Origin: Acuticoccus sp038745295
GTDB lineage: Bacteria > Pseudomonadota > Alphaproteobacteria > Rhizobiales > Amorphaceae
DNA length: 5,082 nucleotides
Direction: 5' to 3'
Assembly (NCBI GenBank): GCA_038745295.1
Contig: JBCDLN010000283.1
Coordinates: forward strand, 1 to 5,082
Shown: positions 1 to 5,082 of the stretch, one piece after another
Layout: the number at the start of each line of letters is the position of its first letter
How positions within the stretch are numbered: position 1 is the first letter of the stretch
The notes under the pieces: generated by a model
What the model saw: only the letters and a program-made list of their open reading frames with translations
The model's database searches: none
Told to the model about the DNA's origin: nothing
Position numbers and translations under genes: made by a program

Positions 1-180
1 CTAAGGTCCGCCAACACTCAGAGGTGCTCTGAAAGAACCCTTCACATGTTCCTTTGGTGGGACACCAAACAGCGACGTTCCTCCGGAGCCGACACCGCGG
101 GACAATTGACCCTAGACGGGAGCAGTGAGGCACGGCGCCCCACGGCGGAACCGCAATGAACAACGTTTATGGAAACGACA
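1..180 (+). repeat. Left copy of a ~180-bp inverted dispersed repeat
   Basis: This segment reappears in reverse complement at 3525-3778. Bases 38-95 match 3684-3741 with no mismatch over 58 bp. Bases 1-37 match 3742-3778 at 28 of 37 positions, and 96-180 match 3525-3609 at 72 of 85, both ungapped by hand alignment. The left copy lacks 74 bp that the right copy has between positions equivalent to 95 and 96. The identical core contains a perfect stem-loop (TTTGGTG, loop GGA, CACCAAA, 53-69) and the palindrome CTCCGGAG (81-88). The repeat stops 1 base before the chemoreceptor stop codon and may continue past the left window edge. It contains no convincing gene. It could be a non-autonomous mobile element or a structured intergenic repeat; I do not recognise a named family. 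Confidence 0.9.
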
Positions 181-181
181 C

Positions 182-2551
182 CTAGGCGGCCACCTGGACC
201 GGCTGGGCAAAGTTTTGCGAGGCGAGCCAGCGTTCCACACTGTCGCTCTGGCGACTGTCTGCATGGAATTCCAGGGACCATGTGTCAGCATCCCGGCTGC
301 CCAGAATCTCAATGTCCATGGCTTTAATGGCCATCGCTGGGATATCGAGGGTACCCGCCTGTCCCACCCGCAGGTTGCCGCCACAAATGATGCGCGCACC
401 GCCCACAGAAATATCGATGATGCGGATGGTCATCGGCAGCCCCGCCACCCGCATGCGCCCCTCCAAGTCCACGACGATCCTTTGGTGGGACCGCCGGTTC
501 AGGTAGGACGAGGAGGAGCGGACGATTTTGATCAAGGCGGTCTGCAGGTCCTCTGAGCGGTGATGCAGTTGGTCGGCAACGCGCCCTACCACGCCGACGG
601 ATGTGAGCGCGCGTTCAGTCTCCTGGCTGACACCTGAAATGCCGTTGCGCACAGCCTGAACAGAATGGGAGGCTTCGCTCACCGCTTGAGCGATTTTGTC
701 AGTGGCCACCTGCTGGCGCTCCACCGCTTGGAGCACTTCGCGCCCGGACCCGTCCATCGTGCTGATATCGTCGGCAATGGCGCGCACGCAGTCCACCACC
801 CGCTGGGTGGTGGCTTCCACGTTGGCCAGTTGCTCCTCGATCTCTTGTGTGGACTTTGCTGTTTGCGTGGCAAGGTTCATCACCTCTCCAGCCACCACGG
901 AAAAGCCCTTCCCCGCTTCGCCGGCGCGGGCAGCCTCAATGGAGGCGTTGAGGGCAAGGAGGTTGGTCTGCTCGGCAATGCCGGTGATCAGGGCTGCCAC
1001 GGTGCCGATCTCGCCCACCTCTTTGCGCAGCGCCGTGACAGCGTGCACCGTGTCCTCGCCCGTGGCGGCGGCCTTCGCGGTGAGGGTGCGCGACTGCCTC
1101 ACCTGCTCGTTGATGCCCATGATCGCCGCATTGAGTTCAACAGAAGCCGCTTCCACGGTGCCTGCCGCGGTCGCGGACCGCTCTGCAGCTTGAAGCACAT
1201 CATCTGACCCGCGGCGCACCGATTGGGACCCATTGTGGAGAGCTTCGGCCGCGGTGCTCAACTCACGCGAGTTGGTACGGATCGCATCAAAAGCGGTGCG
1301 CGATTCAGCCTCCACCCGATGGGCCATATCAGACAGGGCCGCCCGTGTTGTCTCCTCTGACTTTTTGCGGACCCGGGTCAGCTCTTTCTCCGCCGACATG
1401 GTTTTGGCGCGGCTGGCAACGGCATCGTCAATGGCGCGGCCGATGGCGCCAAAATCGTCATTGCCAAGGAGGGAGCGCGGAAGGGTGAGCGTGTCGTCGC
1501 CATATTTGAGTGCTGATAGGCACCGGACGGTCTCCCCAAGCGGCTTCAACACAGACCGGGTGGCTGCAAAGGTCCCCAAAAGGACAATGGCGGCCACGAT
1601 CCCCGCAATGACCAGCGTCACCATAGCCTCGGTGGAGGCTCTTTGGCGCTTTTGTTCGATGAGGGTGGCTAAGTCGGCGGCGATGGCGTTCTCCACCTCT
1701 TTCATGAGGTCGATGCGGGTGGTGGTCTTGGCGAACCAGTCGGTCCCACGAACACCTTGTGTGTGATTGGTGGCGCCAAGGCCGAGCAAAACTGAACGCC
1801 AGGCGGCCACTTGGTTCACATCAGCGCCGGAAACGGTTGATTCGTAAAACCGCACCTGGTCTTCCGTCGCATTGGCCAGAAAGTCATCGAGGTAAGCTTG
1901 CTGCTGGTGGACTTGCAGCGAAAAGCGGTTGAAGAGCTGCGGGTCAAACTGGGCGGCATTGAAAAGGGCTGAGCCTATGGCCCGTTCCAGCCCAGCCTTT
2001 TCCTTCGCAAGCACCAGGGCACGGTAGCCGGTCAGGGTTGCGGCGAGGTCGGTATCGTCCACCACCTTAGCCATTTGCGTCATCACGGACACAAGCCCAT
2101 AGATGATGGGGGTGTAGTAGCTGATTGTTTTGCTGACAGTGAGGCCGCCGCTGTCAATGGCTGCCCGTTGCGCTGCCATCACCTCAAGCTCGCCCACGAC
2201 ACCGGCGAGCCGCTCGGCAAGGATCGGGTCCAGCGCACCCCAGTCCCTCCCCGTGACCTCGGCAAGGAAGGCGTCGACGGCCGGGTCGGTGAGGTCTCTG
2301 CGGTTGGCCACCACTTCGGCAAAACGATCTGACCGACCACTGGACAAATAGCCCACCGATGCCCCGCGCTCCGGCTGCAGCATATGGACGAGGTCGCCAC
2401 CCACGCGCGCCAGCTCTGCCACGGGCGCAACGGCATCCAACTGCTGCACCACGCGCACCGATATCCAAATTGACTTCGCGGCAAAATAAACAAGGCCGAA
2501 CACTGGAATCAGTGCGACCAGAATGATCCGCGCACGAACAGAGAGCGCCAA
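182..2551 (-). CDS. Methyl-accepting chemotaxis protein, NIT-HAMP-MCP signalling-PilZ
   Basis: This is a membrane chemoreceptor of about 789 residues that should control the CheA kinase through CheW. Numbered from the TTG at 2551, the layout is: basic N-terminus (ALSVRARI); membrane helix 10-29; periplasmic nitrate/nitrite-sensing-type (NIT) domain about 37-280 with the family motif QPERGASVGYLSSG at 59-72; second membrane helix about 310-330; HAMP about 331-381; cytoplasmic coiled-coil region with the conserved hairpin tip (starting EQTNLLALNASIEAARAGEA) about 527-549; and a C-terminal PilZ domain about 685-776. PilZ carries both c-di-GMP motifs, RxxxR (687-691) and DxSxxG (DISVGG, 713-718), so c-di-GMP input is likely. 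No CheR-docking pentapeptide ends the protein. The ligand is not proven to be nitrate. The TTG at 2551 was chosen for its Shine-Dalgarno-like AGGGGA; a longer form from the TTG at 2638 (818 residues) is possible but has no well-spaced site. No che genes are adjacent. The stop abuts the left inverted repeat. Confidence 0.95.
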   Translation of the reverse strand: MALSVRARIILVALIPVFGLVYFAAKSIWISVRVVQQLDAVAPVAELARVGGDLVHMLQPERGASVGYLSSGRSDRFAEVVANRRDLTDPAVDAFLAEVTGRDWGALDPILAERLAGVVGELEVMAAQRAAIDSGGLTVSKTISYYTPIIYGLVSVMTQMAKVVDDTDLAATLTGYRALVLAKEKAGLERAIGSALFNAAQFDPQLFNRFSLQVHQQQAYLDDFLANATEDQVRFYESTVSGADVNQVAAWRSVLLGLGATNHTQGVRGTDWFAKTTTRIDLMKEVENAIAADLATLIEQKRQRASTEAMVTLVIAGIVAAIVLLGTFAATRSVLKPLGETVRCLSALKYGDDTLTLPRSLLGNDDFGAIGRAIDDAVASRAKTMSAEKELTRVRKKSEETTRAALSDMAHRVEAESRTAFDAIRTNSRELSTAAEALHNGSQSVRRGSDDVLQAAERSATAAGTVEAASVELNAAIMGINEQVRQSRTLTAKAAATGEDTVHAVTALRKEVGEIGTVAALITGIAEQTNLLALNASIEAARAGEAGKGFSVVAGEVMNLATQTAKSTQEIEEQLANVEATTQRVVDCVRAIADDISTMDGSGREVLQAVERQQVATDKIAQAVSEASHSVQAVRNGISGVSQETERALTSVGVVGRVADQLHHRSEDLQTALIKIVRSSSSYLNRRSHQRIVVDLEGRMRVAGLPMTIRIIDISVGGARIICGGNLRVGQAGTLDIPAMAIKAMDIEILGSRDADTWSLEFHADSRQSDSVERWLASQNFAQPVQVAA

Positions 2552-2557
2552 ACCCAG

Positions 2558-2563
2558 TCCCCT
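2558..2563 (-). promoter_or_regulatory. Ribosome binding site supporting the chemoreceptor start at 2551
   Basis: The minus strand reads AGGGGA, six bases before an in-frame TTG (2549-2551). This places the initiator just before the basic patch and first membrane helix, the usual arrangement for this receptor class. The region has no in-frame ATG, so the choice rests on this site alone. Confidence 0.45.
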
Positions 2564-2629
2564 AGTAGATATCCAACCAGAAGGATAGGGTATACTAACA
2601 GCGCTTGCCTCGAAATATTGAGGTTTGCA

Positions 2630-2641
2630 GGCTTGCAAGCC
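2630..2641. promoter_or_regulatory. Perfect 12-bp palindrome upstream of the chemoreceptor
   Basis: GGCTTGCAAGCC is its own reverse complement. It lies about 80 bp before the proposed chemoreceptor start, between that start and the proposed promoter. A dimeric regulator could bind here, but no known operator is recognised and it may be chance. Confidence 0.25.
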
Positions 2642-2700
2642 CCACCAAAGGCTCTTAAAGGTCGCCCAATTCTGCCAAGGTATAGATTTTTACTTATGGG

Positions 2701-2730
2701 TTTAAAGATCTGACCACATTGCCCTGTCAA
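2701..2730 (-). promoter_or_regulatory. Candidate sigma-70-type promoter for the chemoreceptor gene
   Basis: On the minus strand a consensus -35 box TTGACA (2730-2725) is followed after 18 bp by TTTAAA (2706-2701), 4 of 6 matches to the -10 consensus. The stretch from about 2640 to 2710 is clearly AT-richer than its surroundings, as expected for a promoter. It would give a 5' leader of about 140 nt. No sigma-28 flagellar-class or sigma-54 box was seen. Found by eye only. Confidence 0.35.
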
Positions 2731-2840
2731 ACCAACGCACGTGGGCAGCGCGCTGTAGATCGCCTCAGGCACCGGTGGGTGGGGCTGGTGTGTCGCACCC
2801 ACCCCTCCCCCGCTGCCGGCTCTCGTTGATTGCCTAAACC

Positions 2841-3425
2841 CTTGTGGGCCCAACAGTACCGCGCGCGCGCCGCTTCAATGTGGACGCCCGGGACATGCAT
2901 CGCTCCCTCATTATCGGCTTTGCGAGACTTTTGGGTGGCAGCAAGCGCGCCCCAGCCGGAGTGCGCCTCAGCCAGAGTGCGCCACAGCCGGAGTGCGCGC
3001 CAGCCGGAGTGCGCCACAGCCGGAGTGCGCGCCAGCCGGAGTGTGCCCCAGCCGGAGTGTGCCCCAGCCGGAGTCCGTGGCGATGATGAACTGTTCGGGC
3101 AGATCCCCATTCACGCACCGCCAGGCGGTGATGTCATCGGGCGTGACGTGTTTTTCGGCGTTTTCCGCGGCGCGATGGGCAATCTCCACCTTGGCCAAAG
3201 GCCCCATCGTTTAGACGCGGGAATCTCGTCCACGGTTTCGCCATCGGCTGAAAAGTGGATGGGTGCATCACGGTGGGTGCTTGTTTGCCAAGCGATCTAA
3301 CGAGCGAGGAGATTGTCGCCGTTGCCGGCGAAGTTGACGATTTCTGTGGTTTGACAGCCTGGAGGTCCGCCCTCGGTTGGGAAGGCGGGTGAGAGTGGGC
3401 GTGGGTGATCGCTCAACCGGCCAGA
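2841..3425 (-). pseudogene. Decayed cyclase-family (kynurenine formamidase-like, PF04199) gene
   Basis: Read leftward on the minus strand, pieces of one protein follow in family order. RPLSPAFPTEGGPPG (from about 3407) resembles the family's N-terminal 'LSPxFPTF' stretch. After a TAG at 3297-3299 the same frame continues with QTSTHRDAPIHFSADG and ETVDEIP, matching the metal-binding HxGTHxDAPxH region, with the first His now Gln. One missing base near 3208 shifts the frame to GPLAKVEIAHRAAENAE and VTPDDITAW...NGDLPEQFIIATDSGWG. A 16-bp tandem array then interrupts. After it ADNEGAMHVPGVHIEAAR (frame moved by one) matches the family's 'GxxHFPGFxxEAA'. Similarity fades near 2840 and the C-terminal part ('VDTLSLD' region) is missing. 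Members are metal-dependent hydrolases of about 250 residues. A broken metal site, a stop, a frameshift and the array make a working enzyme unlikely. Family recognition is from memory, not a search. Confidence 0.75.
2953..3074. repeat. Tandem array, 16-bp unit, ~7.6 copies
   Basis: Units begin at 2953, 2969, 2985, 3001, 3017, 3033, 3049 and 3065, each opening CAGCCGGAGT (the second has CAGCCAGAGT), mostly followed by GCGCCA, GCGCGC or GTGCCC. The last unit leaves the consensus after 3074. Units 2-3 and 4-5 form a 32-bp doublet, and units 6 and 7 are identical, which suggests growth by successive duplications. There are no spacers, so this is not CRISPR. On the minus strand each unit carries ACTCCGGCTGG-like sequence, the codons for Ser-Gly-Trp in the surrounding cyclase pseudogene. 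The period is not a multiple of 3, so copy-number changes shift the frame. Confidence 0.95.
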
Positions 3426-3524
3426 CCGCACTTGCGGTAGCACCGTAGGGGCGTCGTTTGGCCGACGGGGGCGGCACGTCGTCGAGGCCGGGCAGACCGC
3501 TAGCAAGGGTCGGTGTGGGCTAGC

Positions 3525-3778
3525 TGTCGTTTCCATCAACTTTGTTCATTACGGAACCGCCGTAGGGGGCCGTGCCTCACTGCTCCCGCCTGTGAGCAAT
3601 TGTCACGCGGTGGGCCTGATGCATCAACCCACGGCTTCGCCTCTTCGGGGTTGACCCATCATGCCCACCGCGGGATTCTGACCGTGTCGGCTCCGGAGGA
3701 ACGTCGCTGTTTGGTGTCCCACCAAAGGAACATGTGAAGGGGTCTTTGGTGGCACCTTTGAGTCTTGGCGGAGCTTTG
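3525..3778 (-). repeat. Right copy of the ~180-bp inverted repeat, with 74-bp extra segment
   Basis: This is the reverse-complement partner of 1-180, matching in two blocks: 3684-3778 pairs with 1-95 and 3525-3609 pairs with 96-180. The intervening 3610-3683 has no counterpart on the left and holds most of a large hairpin. The right edge lies 27 bp past the ureB stop. The left edge lies upstream of the cyclase pseudogene and is preceded by two GCTAGC hexamers 20 bp apart. The core stem-loop recurs at 3710-3726. The pairing makes the enclosed 3344 bp a possible substrate for inversion by homologous recombination. Confidence 0.9.
3606..3672. repeat. 67-bp hairpin-forming palindrome inside the right repeat copy
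   Basis: The arms CGCGGTGGGC (3606-3615) and GCCCACCGCG (3663-3672) are perfect complements. The stem continues inward through TGATG and TCAACCC, giving about 22 paired bases out of 25 around a 17-nt loop that itself contains GGC-TTC-GCC. It lies about 130 nt past the ureB stop, so it could end or stabilise that transcript, but no T-run follows on either strand and it is not a standard intrinsic terminator. The left copy keeps only a CGCG remnant, so this is either a small inserted palindromic element or a segment deleted on the left. Confidence 0.8.
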
Positions 3779-3798
3779 AGTGAGTAACCTTCAAAGCT
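3772..3798 (-). terminator. Stem-loop just past ureB, possible weak terminator
   Basis: AGCTTTGA (3772-3779) and TCAAAGCT (3791-3798) are perfect 8-bp complements around an 11-nt loop, beginning 7 nt after the ureB stop. The stem is AT-rich and no T-run follows, so intrinsic termination is doubtful; it may instead protect the mRNA end. It spans the outer edge of the right repeat copy at 3778. Confidence 0.3.
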
Positions 3799-3805
3799 TC
3801 CACAA

Positions 3806-4114
3806 CTAGTCTAGCGGGCCCTTGATTTTGGCGTTGAAGCCGTGGACCACCCGGGCACCCGACAGCGGAATGAGGCGCACCACACGCTCCTGCCCCGGCT
3901 CAAACCGGGTGGCGGACCCGGACGGAATGTCGAGCCGGCGGCCACGGGCCTTTTCCCGCTCAAAGTTCAAGGCGCTGTTGGTCTCATAAAAATGGTAGTG
4001 GGAGCCCACCTGGATGGGCCTATCGCCGGTGTTGGCAACCGTGAGATCCACACCCTCGGCGCCAGCGTTCAGCTCCAACTCACCCGGTTGGGCAATGATT
4101 TCACCAGGTTTCAT
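3806..4114 (-). CDS. ureB: Urease beta subunit
   Basis: The gene encodes 102 residues, the full usual length of a separate bacterial urease beta subunit. In the cytoplasm it packs with UreA and the nickel-bearing UreC to hydrolyse urea to ammonia and carbamate; it carries no catalytic residues itself. Family hallmarks are all present: N-terminal MKPGEII, VANTGDRPIQVGSHYHF about residues 27-43, ETN.AL.F.RE.A.G.RLDIPSG in the middle, RFEPGQ, and C-terminal HGFNAKIKG. The ATG at 4114 is preceded by GGAGG at 4120-4124, a strong site that favours it over the in-frame GTG at 4120. It lies 66 bp after apt on the same strand, so it may share that transcript. Neither ureA nor ureC is next to it: ureA would be expected just upstream and ureC just downstream, where the inverted repeat now begins. 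The reading frame is intact with no sign of decay. Confidence 0.95.
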   Translation of the reverse strand: MKPGEIIAQPGELELNAGAEGVDLTVANTGDRPIQVGSHYHFYETNSALNFEREKARGRRLDIPSGSATRFEPGQERVVRLIPLSGARVVHGFNAKIKGPLD

Positions 4115-4119
4115 AGGCA

Positions 4120-4124
4120 CCTCC
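4120..4124 (-). promoter_or_regulatory. ureB ribosome binding site
   Basis: The minus strand reads GGAGG five bases before the ATG at 4114. It overlaps the alternative GTG at 4118-4120, which rules that codon out as the likely start. Confidence 0.7.
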
Positions 4125-4180
4125 GTTTATTCGAGGCTGGCGCGGGGCTCGCAAACTTGTCAACCCAGCGGGTGCGCGCC

Positions 4181-4711
4181 TTAGTCACCCTCAAAGGCCA
4201 TGATCGAATAGACATCGATCCCCATGTCCTTGAGCGCTGCAACACCGCCAAGGTCGGGCAATTCAATGGCAAAGGCCGCCGCCGGGACAGATCCTCCCAC
4301 CCGCTCGATGAGGCGGGCAGCGGCCGTTGCCGTCCCCCCCGTGGCAATGAGATCGTCCACGAGCAAAACCCGCGCCCCGTCAGGCAGCGCATCAACGTGG
4401 ATCTCCACCTCGTCGACCCCATACTCCAGCGAATACTCCTCCCGGTAGACATCGGCGGGGAGCTTGCCCTTTTTACGCACCGCCACAAAGCCCGTCCCCA
4501 GCGTCACCGCCAGTGCCCCGCCTAAAATAAAGCCCCTCGCGTCGATCCCGGCCACACAGTCGATCTTATCGTCACGGAAGGGGGCGGCCATCTCATCGAC
4601 AATCCTGCGCATCCCGTCCGGGTCGGCAAACAAGGTGGTGACGTCGCGGAAGATGATACCGGGCTTGGGGTAATCGGGAATGGAGCGAACGAGGTTTCTG
4701 AGATCGCTCAT
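4181..4711 (-). CDS. apt: Adenine phosphoribosyltransferase
   Basis: The product (176 residues, normal for the family) is a cytoplasmic purine salvage enzyme that joins adenine to PRPP, giving AMP and pyrophosphate. It opens with the typical IPDYPKPGIIFRDVTTL (11-27), followed by the DARGFILGG loop (57-65), the RKKGKLP stretch (79-85) and the PRPP-binding motif VLLVDDLIATGGTA (115-128). Its ATG overlaps the mtnP stop in an ATGA, and AGGGAG at 4719-4724 lies inside mtnP, so translational coupling is likely. The pair makes metabolic sense because mtnP supplies the adenine. There is no promoter-sized gap before it; it should be transcribed from a promoter outside the window. Confidence 0.97.
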   Translation of the reverse strand: MSDLRNLVRSIPDYPKPGIIFRDVTTLFADPDGMRRIVDEMAAPFRDDKIDCVAGIDARGFILGGALAVTLGTGFVAVRKKGKLPADVYREEYSLEYGVDEVEIHVDALPDGARVLLVDDLIATGGTATAAARLIERVGGSVPAAAFAIELPDLGGVAALKDMGIDVYSIMAFEGD

Positions 4712-5082
4712 GACGCAGCTCCCTTGAGGACCCGGCCCGCAACAGCATCGAGTTTGGCGACAAGGTTTTTATCCATGGCGTCCTTTTGGGTGATGATGGC
4801 GTATTCCAGGGCGGTGTCGGCCCCGCTGGGGCAAGGGGGGCGTTGGGCGGGCATGGTGCGGGCGATTTCGGCCACCAAATTGCGGGCCGCCTCCCCATTT
4901 TCATGCATCGTCTTGATGATTTCGGTGATGTCCACCTCGCCATGGTCGGCGTGCCAAGAATCAAAGTCGGTGACCATAGCGACGGTGGAGTAGGCGATCT
5001 CAGCCTCACGGGCGAGCTTGGCTTCGGGCATGTTGGTCATGCCGATCACATCCGCCGCCCAGGTGCGGTAAAGCTGCGATTC
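4708..5082 (-). CDS. mtnP: S-methyl-5'-thioadenosine phosphorylase, C-terminal part
   Basis: Only the last 124 residues are in the window; the frame runs open past position 5082, so more than half of a protein of about 290 residues is missing. The enzyme splits methylthioadenosine with phosphate into adenine and methylthioribose-1-phosphate, feeding purine and methionine salvage. The visible part starts ESQLYRTWAADVIGMTN, continues MPEAKLAREAEIAYSTVAMV, and includes TDFDSWH, equivalent to the TDYD substrate-binding aspartates of the human enzyme. These motifs separate it from ordinary purine nucleoside phosphorylases, although bacterial members sometimes accept methylthioinosine instead. Its TGA overlaps the apt start by 4 nt, which indicates one operon. 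Confidence 0.95.
   Translation of the reverse strand, partial: ESQLYRTWAADVIGMTNMPEAKLAREAEIAYSTVAMVTDFDSWHADHGEVDITEIIKTMHENGEAARNLVAEIARTMPAQRPPCPSGADTALEYAIITQKDAMDKNLVAKLDAVAGRVLKGAAS

Noticed and set aside
46..159. Small plus-strand ORF starting MFLWWDTKQRRSSGADT in the left repeat, with a 24-residue minus-strand relative in the right repeat
   Set aside because: The two share their first 17 codons only because the DNA there is identical, then differ completely in sequence and length. Neither has a ribosome binding site. It more likely reflects the repeat than a gene.
125..1766. Several plus-strand open frames of 140-180 codons opposite the chemoreceptor
   Set aside because: They are antisense shadows of a GC-rich gene, with low-complexity Arg/Ser/Ala-rich composition and no recognisable domains.
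2953..3080. Repetitive block considered as a CRISPR array or as multiple terminal repeats of an IS21-like element
   Set aside because: The 16-bp units are directly abutting with no spacers, no transposase is nearby, and the array fits inside the cyclase reading frame once collapsed.
2830..3300. Plus-strand ORF of 156 codons across the tandem array
   Set aside because: Its long open frame is created by the stop-free repeat units, and the family similarity lies on the minus strand.
3499..3524. Two GCTAGC hexamers 20 bp apart at the inner edge of the right repeat, considered as a target-site duplication
   Set aside because: They lie on the same side of the repeat rather than flanking it, and no matching hexamer is visible at the left repeat's edges within the window.
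4115..4180. A separate ureB promoter, suggested by TTGACA on the minus strand at 4163-4158
   Set aside because: No -10-like hexamer lies 16-18 bp downstream, and the gap is short enough for read-through from apt.

Overview
The window looks like an alphaproteobacterial chromosome (GC-rich, possibly Rhodospirillales-like). The evidence is the coupled mtnP-apt gene pair, a typical proteobacterial urease beta subunit, and a large NIT-HAMP-MCP receptor with a C-terminal PilZ domain, a fusion known from Azospirillum-type bacteria. The lineage is an inference; no marker fixes the genus. All recognisable genes lie on the minus strand.

From right to left, which is the direction of transcription: (1) the 3' end of mtnP (methylthioadenosine phosphorylase), cut by the window edge; (2) apt (adenine phosphoribosyltransferase), whose ATG overlaps the mtnP stop by 4 nt; (3) an intact ureB (urease beta subunit) with a good ribosome binding site but no ureA before it and no ureC after it. 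MtnP releases adenine from methylthioadenosine and Apt turns adenine into AMP, so this pair is a purine and methionine salvage unit. UreB is the odd partner.

Downstream of ureB the layout becomes accessory in character. Two copies of a repeat of about 180 bp lie in opposite orientation, at 1-180 and 3525-3778. They share a 58-bp block that is identical, and are about 88 percent identical overall by hand alignment. The right copy carries an extra 74 bp that includes a strong 67-bp hairpin. The repeats bracket 3344 bp holding the chemoreceptor gene and, upstream of it, a stretch of about 900 bp with no intact gene.

That stretch is not empty. It holds a decayed cyclase-family gene (kynurenine formamidase-like, PF04199) with an in-frame TAG, a 1-bp deletion, and an eight-copy 16-bp tandem array sitting in the codons of its conserved Ser-Gly-Trp motif. 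Removing seven array units on paper rejoins the two halves in one reading frame, so the array appears to have grown from the gene's own sequence. The inverted repeats, pseudogene, tandem array and orphan ureB together point to a rearranged junction. I found no transposase, integrase, tRNA, rRNA or CRISPR array.
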